Assembly: GCA_903848885.1 (NCBI GenBank) | Contig: CAINHL010000078.1 | Coordinates: 1 to 36,342, forward strand | Origin: an uncultured Actinomycetes bacterium | GTDB taxonomy: Bacteria; Actinomycetota; Acidimicrobiia; Acidimicrobiales; RAAP-2 | Reading direction: 5' to 3' | Length of the DNA stretch: 36,342 nucleotides | Shown here: in pieces, positions 7,487 to 14,896 of the stretch | Layout: every line of letters starts with the position of its first letter | Position numbering within the stretch: position 1 is the first letter of the stretch | The notes under the pieces: generated by a model | The model's input: the letters and a program-made list of their open reading frames with translations, nothing else | Database searches by the model: none | Told to the model about the DNA's origin: nothing | Made by a program: the position numbers and the translations under genes

Positions 7487-9061
7487 TTACACCGGCGCGA
7501 CGGTTACTCCCGGTCGCGCTCGGTCGTGCGGGCGGTCGTGGTGATCGCGGAGACGCTGGGACAAGTCACGACGCACCGCGGCGTACTGAGGATCATCGAA
7601 TCGATTGACCCGCTGGAGTGGGTCCTCGCTCATGTCGTAGAGCTCGCCTTCGCTGCCGTCGTGGACGGCGCCCTTGCCGTATTCCGTGTACAGGTATTCC
7701 TTGGTCACCACGCTGCGCACGTGAACGGCTACTCCGAAGAGCACCGAGTCCCACTCGGTAATGGTGTGATCAAAACCACGATCCTCGGCGTCGCCCGAAC
7801 TGGTGGGGAGACATTGACCTTCCACCCAGTAGGGAGCATTACGTCCGGCGATATTCAAGAAGGTGGCCGCCAGAGAAACCAAACTCACGGGCTCACTCAC
7901 CACGGCGGGGGCAATCTGCGCCGACGCGGCCGGTCGCCAAATCAGCGGCAGTCGCATCAAGGCATCTACGTGATACGGACCTTTAAACAAAAGACCGAAG
8001 TCGCCTTGGAATTCGCCGTGGTCGGTGGTGAAGATGATGTCCAAGTCGTCGTCCCAACCACGGGCCGTGGCCACGGCCAGCACGCGGGCGATGGCTTCGT
8101 CGATGAGTTCTACTTCCACCGCGTTGAGAGCGTTGACTTCGCGCACTTGATCGGCGGTCAAGGTCGACGGTACCCAGGTCTTCGGGGCTTCAAAGTTCGA
8201 CACGAGCTGTCCGTCGTACCACATGCGCCAGTGACGCGACTTGGCGTCCAGCAGCGCTTCGCGCTCGGCGGCGGCTGTCGGGTAGTTAGCCGGGAGCTCG
8301 ACGTCACGCCACGGCACGCGGTGCAGTTCCGAGGCCGGCGGGTCCCAGGGATGATGCGGATCGGGGAAACTCATCCAGCAAAAGAAGTCGTCCTCGGCGT
8401 CCAGTGATTCCAGCCACGCAATCGTTCGATCCGCCACCCAATCGGTGTGATAGTGACCGCGCTCGACGGGGTTGATCTTTACCTGCGGAGCGTTGGTTTC
8501 CCCGCCACCGGCAGCGTTGACTTGCAGGTCACCGTCCAGCGCCGAATAGAAGCCACCTATTTCATCGAAGTGGTTCTGTTGCATGTACTTGGCGTAGTGC
8601 AATTGCCCGGCGACGCCGTGCGTGGCGAATTCCATGTGATCAAAACCACGGTGCGGTCCCCGTCGCCCATCGGCCCAGTTCGTCTCCACGGTGGGAACAC
8701 CCAGGTTGGCGAGTGAGTTTTCGGTGTAATTACCGAAGACGTCAATAAATGGCTCGAAGTGTGCCTTGCCAATCAGTGAGGTCTTGTAGCCGGCGTCGTG
8801 CAAAGTAGCGGCCACCGACGGTGCGTCCACGGCCAAGGCGACGCCGTTCATCCACGCTCCGTGGGTCGAGGGGAACTGCCCCGTGAGCATGGTCGCGCGT
8901 GAGGGCATGCACACCACCGAGCTGGGCTGCGCACGGGTGTAGTTGATGCCCGCCGCGGCCAAGCCATCGATAGTGGGTGTACGCGAATACTGCGCGCCGT
9001 TAACACCGATGGTGTCAAAACGCTGCTGGTCGGTAGTGATGAAGAGAATTTTCCGTCCCAT
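7487..9061 (-). CDS. sulfatase (type I, formylglycine-dependent)
   Basis: A 524-residue alkaline-phosphatase-superfamily sulfatase. The N-terminal metal site is FITTDQQRFDTIG. The active-site signature VCMPSRATMLTGQ near residue 50 carries the cysteine that is oxidised to formylglycine. IGKAHFEPF and the C-terminal metal-binding block FTTDHGEFQGDFG near 345 are also present, as is SFPDPHHPWDPP. There is no signal peptide, so the product looks cytoplasmic. The substrate cannot be told from sequence; choline-sulfatase-like and glycan sulfatases share these motifs. It is the second gene of a pair with the SRPBCC gene (3 nt gap) and stops 33 nt before menB, inside the menaquinone locus. A formylglycine-generating enzyme would have to be encoded elsewhere. 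Confidence 0.9.
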   Translation of the reverse strand: MGRKILFITTDQQRFDTIGVNGAQYSRTPTIDGLAAAGINYTRAQPSSVVCMPSRATMLTGQFPSTHGAWMNGVALAVDAPSVAATLHDAGYKTSLIGKAHFEPFIDVFGNYTENSLANLGVPTVETNWADGRRGPHRGFDHMEFATHGVAGQLHYAKYMQQNHFDEIGGFYSALDGDLQVNAAGGGETNAPQVKINPVERGHYHTDWVADRTIAWLESLDAEDDFFCWMSFPDPHHPWDPPASELHRVPWRDVELPANYPTAAAEREALLDAKSRHWRMWYDGQLVSNFEAPKTWVPSTLTADQVREVNALNAVEVELIDEAIARVLAVATARGWDDDLDIIFTTDHGEFQGDFGLLFKGPYHVDALMRLPLIWRPAASAQIAPAVVSEPVSLVSLAATFLNIAGRNAPYWVEGQCLPTSSGDAEDRGFDHTITEWDSVLFGVAVHVRSVVTKEYLYTEYGKGAVHDGSEGELYDMSEDPLQRVNRFDDPQYAAVRRDLSQRLRDHHDRPHDRARPGVTVAPV

Positions 9062-9064
9062 GAT

Positions 9065-9466
9065 TTACTCCTGTGCGGCTTTCGCCAGCGCTTGTCGTTC
9101 AATTTCGTCGAGGGCAAAATACGTACCGCCGCCGACCACCAAGGCGAGCACGTCGGGATCGGACACCGTGGAATACACGATGAGCGAGTCCTGGGGTCCG
9201 AGTTCAATCACGTCAATGGTCCCCAAGTGCATGCGGTAGAGCGGTGAGGTGATGGTGTATTGGAAACGTCGCAAGATCGGGTCGACGGTGAGAATTTTCT
9301 CGGGCATGTCCATACCGTTCGCCATGTGCAGGGTGCGTACGTCACCCACCACGGTGCAGTCACGTACCCCCGGAAACCAGCGATGAATTGAAGCGGCGTC
9401 GCCTACGATGCCCCAGATCACGTCGGGCGCCACGGGGACGCGTCGTTCATAGCGAACCGTTGCCAT
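9065..9466 (-). CDS. SRPBCC-fold protein (polyketide cyclase/dehydrase-like)
   Basis: A 133-residue single-domain START-like protein. It opens with a first strand (MATVRYERRVPVAPDVIW) and then GDAASIHRWFPGVRDC, the usual helix-loop after strand 1 of SRPBCC proteins, followed by strand-rich sequence and a long C-terminal helix (FALDEIERQALAKAAQE). Such proteins bind small hydrophobic ligands. The start at 9466 is preferred over longer readings because the domain begins there and an AAAGG lies about 8 nt upstream. It heads a two-gene unit with the sulfatase, 3 nt downstream. Its promoter region is shared divergently with menE. The ligand is unknown; pairing with the sulfatase suggests handling of a sulfated or aromatic substrate, which is only inference. 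Confidence 0.85.
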   Translation of the reverse strand: MATVRYERRVPVAPDVIWGIVGDAASIHRWFPGVRDCTVVGDVRTLHMANGMDMPEKILTVDPILRRFQYTITSPLYRMHLGTIDVIELGPQDSLIVYSTVSDPDVLALVVGGGTYFALDEIERQALAKAAQE

Positions 9467-9488
9467 ATCGAGCCTTTCGTCTCCTCCG

Positions 9489-9535
9489 AGCCTAGAAGAT
9501 GGCATTGGCTCTGCCAGAACACTCCCTTCTAGGCT
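9489..9535. promoter_or_regulatory. symmetric divergent promoter with 10-bp inverted repeat
   Basis: AGCCTAGAAG (9489-9498) and CTTCTAGGCT (9526-9535) are exact reverse complements, separated by 27 nt. Each arm contains TAGGCT in the orientation of the gene it faces. The right arm ends 6 nt before the menE GTG; the left arm sits 22 nt before the SRPBCC ATG. A smaller TGGCA/TGCCA repeat lies between the arms. The arrangement could be two mirror-image -10 elements, an operator, or both. Confidence 0.55.
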
Positions 9536-9541
9536 ACGAAG

Positions 9542-10660
9542 GTGAGTCGTCTCGTCGCCCTGGATTTGCCGCTCGGACCCGAACTCCAACGCGCCATCGC
9601 CGACTGTTACCACGCGGGCGAGGCCTTCAGCGTTCTCGACCAACGCTGGAGCGAGTTGCGCCGACGCGACATGCTGTCCATCCTGCGGCCCCACGTCGTG
9701 CGGAATAGTGAAGGTTTTCTGGCACCACCCGATGAGCCCCTCGGAATTGCCGAGGGCGACGGCGCGGTAGTACTTACCAGCGGCACTAGTGGACGTCCGC
9801 GGGCCGCGGTGCTCACCTGGGACGCCCTGACAGCCTCGGCCCAGCGCACCAGCCTTGCCCTTCGGCGAGGTGGGCCGACCCGCTGGTTCGCTTCACTTCC
9901 CCCCGTTCACATCGGTGGTTGTGCGGTCGTGGTGCGCGCGTTGTTGACCGACGACGAATTGATCTTTGGTACCAGTGACGAACTTCTTGCGGGACCACCG
10001 CGGGGCGCTACGCACTGTGCCGTCGTGACCACCCAGCTCCATCGCTACGACCTCTCGGACTACGCCTGCGTCTTGGTCGGTGGCGGACCGGCTCCCCACG
10101 ATCGACCCGCCAACGTCGTGTCCACCTACGGCAGCACCGAAACGGGTTCGGGCGTGGTCTATGACGGCAAGCCCCTCGGAGGGGTCCGCGTACGCGAAAA
10201 AGACGGTGAGCTGCTCATTGCCTCACCCACTCTCTTGCGGGCGTACCGCCATAGCGACGTCGATTGGGTGCTCGATGACCACGGCACCCGATGGTTTCCG
10301 ACGGGTGACGGTGGACGCGTGAACGATGCGGGGACGGTGTCGGTGTCGGGTCGTTTGGCCTACGTCATCAACACGGGAGGCGAAAAGGTCTGGCCCGAAG
10401 ATTTGGAGTCGGTGATGGAGGGACTCATTGGTGTGACCGATCTCGCCGTGGTGGGAGAAGAAGATGCCGAATGGGGCCAGCGCGTCGTGGTCGCCGCGGT
10501 GACGCGACGTGATCCGGAGGCCGTCTTGGCCGATCTTCGCGCCGTCGCCCGTGAGCACCTCGGACCCTGGGCTCGCCCCTCACGACTAGTAGTTCTCGCG
10601 AGCATCCCTCGCACCGCCAACGGCAAGGTGCGACGTGACCTCTTGGCCACTCTGATTTAG
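9542..10660 (+). CDS. menE: O-succinylbenzoate-CoA ligase MenE
   Basis: A 372-residue adenylate-forming ligase that activates O-succinylbenzoate to its CoA ester, the substrate of MenB. The P-loop is VLTSGTSGRPRAAVLTW near residue 80. YGSTETGSG is near 200 and WFPTGDGGRV near 255. The hinge region is NTGGEKVWPEDLE and the C-terminal catalytic lysine is in PRTANGKVRRDLL near 362. It is shorter than many acyl-CoA synthetases but normal for MenE. The start is GTG 9542, with TAGGCT 6 nt upstream and no ribosome site, so the mRNA is probably leaderless. It diverges from the SRPBCC/sulfatase pair, and its stop overlaps the SDR stop convergently by 4 nt. Confidence 0.93.
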   Translation: MSRLVALDLPLGPELQRAIADCYHAGEAFSVLDQRWSELRRRDMLSILRPHVVRNSEGFLAPPDEPLGIAEGDGAVVLTSGTSGRPRAAVLTWDALTASAQRTSLALRRGGPTRWFASLPPVHIGGCAVVVRALLTDDELIFGTSDELLAGPPRGATHCAVVTTQLHRYDLSDYACVLVGGGPAPHDRPANVVSTYGSTETGSGVVYDGKPLGGVRVREKDGELLIASPTLLRAYRHSDVDWVLDDHGTRWFPTGDGGRVNDAGTVSVSGRLAYVINTGGEKVWPEDLESVMEGLIGVTDLAVVGEEDAEWGQRVVVAAVTRRDPEAVLADLRAVAREHLGPWARPSRLVVLASIPRTANGKVRRDLLATLI

Positions 10661-11424
10661 CCGACGCCACCGGTGGGCTGCGTGGTGGTGCCACCGTCCA
10701 CCACGATGGTTTGGCCGGTCAGCCATCCCGTGGCGTCGCTCACGAGACTCAGGGCCACCGTCGCGATGTCGTCGGGCTCACCCAAGCGGCGCAGAGGAAT
10801 GTGGCGCGCGATGGATTCCCCGTGTTCTTCCCACAGTCCGCGCGCTAATTCGGTCTTGACCAAACCGGGAGCAATGGCGTTGACCCGCACTGTGGGTGCG
10901 AGCTCGTAGGACAGCTGACGGGTCAGATGAATGACGGCCGCTTTCGTGACGTTGTACCAACCGATTCCCGGCTCGGGTCCGAGTCCGCCCACCGAGGCGA
11001 TATTCAAAATAACGCCGCCGTGGTCTTTCATGTACTGGTGCCACGCGGAGCGCACGTGGGTGAGCACCGAGGCTTGATTTATTTCGTAGGTCTTAACCAT
11101 GCGGGCGTCATCGATGTCGACCAAAGGTCCGAAATAAGGGTTCGTTGCGGCGTTATTGACCAAAATGTCCAGCGCCCCGAAGCGCTCCAAGGTAGTGGTT
11201 ACTAATCGATCGGCGTCCGCACTTCGGCCCACGTGCGCCGCGCAGATAGCAACGCGATCTCCGTACGCGGACAAGGTGGCGAGGGCGGCGGTGAGATTTT
11301 CTTCACTGCGCGACGAGAGCATCACCCGGGCACCGGCTTCGGCAAAACGTTGCGCCATGGCCAATCCAATACCGCGCGAGGCTCCCGTGACGAGGGCGAC
11401 TTTTCCATCCAAACGAATCTCCAT
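10657..11424 (-). CDS. short-chain dehydrogenase/reductase (SDR)
   Basis: A 255-residue classical SDR. The cofactor site is VTGASRGIG near residue 12, with [10 protein letters not shown] near 90. The catalytic triad consists of Ser in NIASVGGLG, Tyr in GWYNVTKAA and Lys four residues on. The C-terminal block ends in [11 protein letters not shown]. The arginine in SSRSEEN after strand 2 suggests preference for NADP(H). The start at 11424 is chosen because the Rossmann strand follows at once and TATCGT lies 6 nt upstream; the same frame is open much further, but only as antisense of the next gene. The substrate is unknown. Its stop overlaps the menE stop by 4 nt; a link with menaquinone synthesis is not implied. 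Confidence 0.92.
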   Translation of the reverse strand: MEIRLDGKVALVTGASRGIGLAMAQRFAEAGARVMLSSRSEENLTAALATLSAYGDRVAICAAHVGRSADADRLVTTTLERFGALDILVNNAATNPYFGPLVDIDDARMVKTYEINQASVLTHVRSAWHQYMKDHGGVILNIASVGGLGPEPGIGWYNVTKAAVIHLTRQLSYELAPTVRVNAIAPGLVKTELARGLWEEHGESIARHIPLRRLGEPDDIATVALSLVSDATGWLTGQTIVVDGGTTTQPTGGVG

Positions 11425-11430
11425 GCCCCC

Positions 11431-11436
11431 ACGATA
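11431..11436 (-). promoter_or_regulatory. -10-like hexamer 6 nt before the SDR gene
   Basis: On the minus strand TATCGT is followed by GGGGGC and then the ATG at 11424. The G-run could be a weak ribosome site, but the 6-nt distance matches the leaderless layout seen at tyrS, menB, menE and rrf2. Confidence 0.5.
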
Positions 11437-11502
11437 CCGAGACATCCCTTCACGGGGCTGCTGCAGCGCGAAGGAGCGATTACCCTCGCTACTGAGATCC
11501 AC

Positions 11503-13491
11503 ATGACCAATCGACTCGTCAATTCCACCAGCGCCTACCTTCGCCAGCACGCTGATAATCCCGTGGACTGGTTCGAATGGGGAGACGAGGCCTTCGCGCG
11601 CGCCCGCGAACTCGATCGACCGATATTCCTCTCGGTGGGTTATTCCGCCTGCCACTGGTGCCACGTGATGGCCCACGAAAGTTTTGAAGATGAGGCCTTG
11701 GCCGCCATGGTGAACGAGCGTTTCGTGCCGGTAAAGGTCGACCGTGAAGAACGTCCCGACGTGGATGCGCTCTACATGGCCGCGACGCAACTCGTCAGCG
11801 GTCACGGTGGGTGGCCCATGACAGTTTTTCTCACTCCCGACGGTTCCCCTTTTATGGCCGGTACCTATTACCCACCCACCGACAGGGCGGGTCACGTCGG
11901 TCTGGAACGACTCCTCCTCGCCATGGATGACGCTTGGCGCACCCAGCGAGCAACGGTCGAGCAGCACGCGCAGGAACTGAGCGAGGGGCTTCTCAAGGAA
12001 ACTCGATTTCTCGATCACCTCACGAGCTCTCCCCCCATCGAGCCGTGGGCGAAGATCAACGACGCCTTGGTGGACGATCTGGTGGCGCGTTGCGACGAGG
12101 ACGGTGGTTTTGGTGGTGCTCCCAAATTTCCCCGACCCAGTTATCTCGAAGCCCTCCTCCACCGCCTGGACGACCCCGTCGTCGCCGCGGCGGCGGAGCG
12201 AAGCTTGGCGGCCATGTCGGAGCGTGGACTCTACGACCACGTGGGTGGTGGTTTTGCTCGTTACAGCGTCGACGCGCAGTGGCACGTGCCGCATTTCGAA
12301 AAGATGCTCAGTGACCAAGCCCTCCTCGCGAGCGTCTACCTTCGCGCCGACCGTGCACAGGGCGGCCACGCACGCTGGCGTGAGGTGGCGCTGGACACCT
12401 TGAGTTTCGTCGTGAGGGAACTTCGCACTCCGTCGGGTTACGCTTCCTCGCTGGACGCCGATAGCAACGGTGGGGAAGGTTTGCACATCACCTGGACTCC
12501 CGATGAAGTTGCCGAGGCCCTCCGCGCGCGCGGTCACGACACTTTGATCGACGCCACCTGTGCCTATTACGGCATCTCCCCGGGAGGGAACTTTGAAGGG
12601 CGCAGCATCCCCATGCTGAGCCGTACCGACGCGCTCAGCGCCGACCAACTAGTCACGGTGCGTGCCGCTCTCTACGCCGCTCGACAAGAGCGTGTGCCCG
12701 CCGGTCGCGACGACAAGGTCATCCTCGAATGGAATGCCATGTTCGCCGCCGCCTGCGCCGAGTCCCGCGACCCTCAGCTCCTCGAAGTAGCCAGCGAACT
12801 CCTTCGCTCCCTCAGTAGCAGCCACCGCGACGAGCGCGGCTGGTGGCGCACTCAGTCGAAAAACGCGCGCGCAACCGCCGGCGATCTGGCGTGGTTGATG
12901 GAAGCCCAGTTGTCGATGTTCGAGGCCAGCGGTGACGCCCAGTGGCTCAACGCCGTGCGCCCTCTCGCCGACGAACTCATGGCGCACTACTGGGACGGCC
13001 CTCGACCGACACCGAGCAGTCGTGACGTGGGTCTGGGTTTCTGGAGCACCCACGACGAGGTGTCGGATCTCCCCCAACGCCTCAAGGAAATCTTCGATAA
13101 CGCCACCCCCTCCTCGCACGCCGTGGCCGCGACCGCATTTGCGCGGGCCGCCATGATCATGAGTTCCGATGACTACCGGGTGGTCGCGGAGCGCTTGGTG
13201 CAGCTCGCGAGCTCCGTGGTGAATCAACACCCCTCCGCCGTTCCCGACCTCCTACGGGCCTGGGGTTTTCTTTCTCGCGGACGCGAGATAGTGATTCCCG
13301 GTCCTCGCGGGGAACTCGCGGACCTCGTAGCCTTACTCTTCGTGCCCTTTAGTGTCCTCATTACGGGTAGTGAACCCGCCAGTCATCACGAGTTTCGTGA
13401 ACGGGGGCTGGCCTACGTGTGCACACACGGCGTGTGCCAGCAGCCCGTGGCCCGCGAATCCGAGCTCCGTCTCGTCCTGGCGAGGACCTAA
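11503..13491 (+). CDS. YyaL/SSP411-type thioredoxin-domain protein (DUF255)
   Basis: A 662-residue protein of the YyaL/spermatogenesis-associated-20 family. The N-terminal DUF255 thioredoxin-like domain (about 1-165) contains the signature [10 protein letters not shown], the redox motif [18 protein letters not shown] near residue 50, and [25 protein letters not shown] follows, then an alpha/alpha-toroid domain with [24 protein letters not shown]-type sequence near 250 (two segments). The biochemical role of the family is not settled. The ATG at 11503 begins the conserved N-terminus ([20 protein letters not shown]). A TACCCT at 11481-11486 is a possible -10 with a short leader. The next gene overlaps the stop as TAATG. 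Confidence 0.93.
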   Translation: MTNRLVNSTSAYLRQHADNPVDWFEWGDEAFARARELDRPIFLSVGYSACHWCHVMAHESFEDEALAAMVNERFVPVKVDREERPDVDALYMAATQLVSGHGGWPMTVFLTPDGSPFMAGTYYPPTDRAGHVGLERLLLAMDDAWRTQRATVEQHAQELSEGLLKETRFLDHLTSSPPIEPWAKINDALVDDLVARCDEDGGFGGAPKFPRPSYLEALLHRLDDPVVAAAAERSLAAMSERGLYDHVGGGFARYSVDAQWHVPHFEKMLSDQALLASVYLRADRAQGGHARWREVALDTLSFVVRELRTPSGYASSLDADSNGGEGLHITWTPDEVAEALRARGHDTLIDATCAYYGISPGGNFEGRSIPMLSRTDALSADQLVTVRAALYAARQERVPAGRDDKVILEWNAMFAAACAESRDPQLLEVASELLRSLSSSHRDERGWWRTQSKNARATAGDLAWLMEAQLSMFEASGDAQWLNAVRPLADELMAHYWDGPRPTPSSRDVGLGFWSTHDEVSDLPQRLKEIFDNATPSSHAVAATAFARAAMIMSSDDYRVVAERLVQLASSVVNQHPSAVPDLLRAWGFLSRGREIVIPGPRGELADLVALLFVPFSVLITGSEPASHHEFRERGLAYVCTHGVCQQPVARESELRLVLART

Positions 13492-14210
13492 TGGCGCTTT
13501 TCCGCCGTGACCATCTGAGTAACGACGTGCGCCAGATTTTGGCCACCCTGCCCCAACGCGACCGCGTCTACCTCCAGCCGGGGGCCACGGTGCACGGCTT
13601 GGTCTTGGGCTCCACCCCGGTCGACACGGTGGTGATTGATTTAGAGAGTGGTGCGGTATTGCGCTGGCGCATCCCATGGCCGGACGACGCCGAGCCCTTC
13701 TTCGAACCCTTCGGGGTCATTGAGGGAACTCTGGCCCAGAGCCTCGATGACGACGACCTGGCCCAACCCGAAGCGGTGAGCTTGGCGGACATCCCGCGCC
13801 AGGTCGGCACCTACCGCGGCAAGCACGTGCGGGCGCTGCTGGAGAACGTGGCGAGCCCGAGTGACGGACCACTCTTTGGATTTCGCGGACCCAGTGCGCC
13901 CTACTGGGAGTTTCGCGGGGATCGTCCGAGCGTGGCTCTCATTGCCACCGCCACCGGACCACAAGTTCTGCGCCGACGAGAAGACAACTCCACCTGGGTG
14001 CGCTTCGGCTGGGAACTCGACGACGTGTGGTTGCTCTGCGAGGATCGTTTCGTGGCCCGCGCCCTCGATGCAGCGCGTCGTGATTCGCTCACCGGAAAAG
14101 AGTTGACCACGGCGCTGGGTTTTCGACCCACCTACGTCTTGGCCACGTTGTCGGAGCCTCAAGACGGACACTGCTACAAAATCTGCACGAGTTTGCTCGC
14201 GCGTTCGTAG
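13491..14210 (+). CDS. protein of unknown function, coupled to the YyaL-type gene
   Basis: A 239-residue soluble protein starting at ATG 13491, which shares its A with the TAA stop of the preceding gene, so translation is probably coupled. No signal peptide or membrane segment. The N-terminus ([17 protein letters not shown]) is basic and helical. The remainder is mixed, with many Trp/Arg-containing strands (WRIPWPDDAEPFFEPFG, YWEFRGDRPSVAL, WVRFGWELDDVWLLC) and an acidic patch SLDDDDLAQPE. I do not recognise the family. The overlap is the only functional hint: it may act with the thioredoxin-fold protein. Its stop abuts the stop of the opposing gene with no gap. Confidence 0.75.
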   Translation: MALFRRDHLSNDVRQILATLPQRDRVYLQPGATVHGLVLGSTPVDTVVIDLESGAVLRWRIPWPDDAEPFFEPFGVIEGTLAQSLDDDDLAQPEAVSLADIPRQVGTYRGKHVRALLENVASPSDGPLFGFRGPSAPYWEFRGDRPSVALIATATGPQVLRRREDNSTWVRFGWELDDVWLLCEDRFVARALDAARRDSLTGKELTTALGFRPTYVLATLSEPQDGHCYKICTSLLARS

Positions 14211-14882
14211 TTACTTTGCGAGTTTGCCCGAGGCCAGGGCTTCGGCCATGGCCCACCCAAAGGCAATCAGTCGATCGCCCTTGTCGGTCTTGACGCCCTT
14301 AAAGACGCTGGAGGCGCCTTCGGGGATAGCGGCCTTGGCCACCACGTAATCCAAGCCACCCACGCTGTCCGCGGCGTTGGTCATGATGAAGGTCTTGTCA
14401 TCGATGGATTTTTCTGAACCAAAACGCTTGGCCAAGCGACGACCCCAGGCACGGTCCTCACCGGTGGGGCGGTAGCCCTCACGAGGCACGATGTCCTCGA
14501 GTCCGTTAAAGACGCGAAAGCCGTCAGGGGTGGTCAGGCGGGTGCCGATGAGAACATCTTCATCCGGAAAGGCTAAGAGGGCGCGGCGCAGTTGATCGTG
14601 CAAGAGGGTCTTGAGAGTCTGGTCACTTTTGGCGTTGCGGTCTACCAAGGCCAAGCCAATCAAGAGCGCGGGAGTGCCCCCAATGCGTTCGAGGGTGCAA
14701 TAGGCGTATCCACGAAGCTTGTTACCTTCGCGGGCGTGCGTCACCAAAACCCACTTTTCCTTTTGCTCGGTAAGGAAGGCAAAATCAAAACGAGGAGATC
14801 GCCCTTCACACAGCGCGGCCATTTCCAACAGCTCTGCTTCCTTCAACGCGGTGGTGTCTTTGGTGGTGACCGTCAATGCCAT
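14211..14882 (-). CDS. protein of unknown function
   Basis: A 223-residue soluble protein. The N-terminal two thirds resemble an alpha/beta acyltransferase-like layout: a helix, then KWVLVTHAREGNKLRGYAY, then ALLIGLALVDRN followed by a helix. No clear GNAT acetyl-CoA loop (RxxGxG) is visible, so I do not call it one. The C-terminal part has YRPTGEDRAWGRRLAKRFG and FIMTNAADSVGG. The ATG at 14882 is preceded by TAGAAT 8 nt upstream, which overlaps the dnaE stop; GGTGA in between could be a weak ribosome site. It follows dnaE on the same strand and converges with the unknown gene before it. Confidence 0.75.
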   Translation of the reverse strand: MALTVTTKDTTALKEAELLEMAALCEGRSPRFDFAFLTEQKEKWVLVTHAREGNKLRGYAYCTLERIGGTPALLIGLALVDRNAKSDQTLKTLLHDQLRRALLAFPDEDVLIGTRLTTPDGFRVFNGLEDIVPREGYRPTGEDRAWGRRLAKRFGSEKSIDDKTFIMTNAADSVGGLDYVVAKAAIPEGASSVFKGVKTDKGDRLIAFGWAMAEALASGKLAK

Positions 14883-14890
14883 AAGTCACC

Positions 14891-14896
14891 ATTCTA
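14891..14896 (-). promoter_or_regulatory. -10-like hexamer overlapping the dnaE stop
   Basis: On the minus strand TAGAAT includes the dnaE TAG stop (14896-14894) and ends 8 nt before the ATG at 14882. It would let the downstream gene be transcribed apart from dnaE. Confidence 0.35.

Noticed and set aside
7004-8407. A 467-codon open frame on the plus strand across menB and the sulfatase
   Set aside because: It is antisense to two genes with full catalytic motifs, has no recognisable domain, and reflects the codon bias of high-GC DNA.
11425-12648. Upstream extension of the SDR frame giving a 663-residue protein
   Set aside because: The extra 408 codons are antisense to the YyaL-type gene; the Rossmann fold starts at 11424 with a promoter-like hexamer just before.
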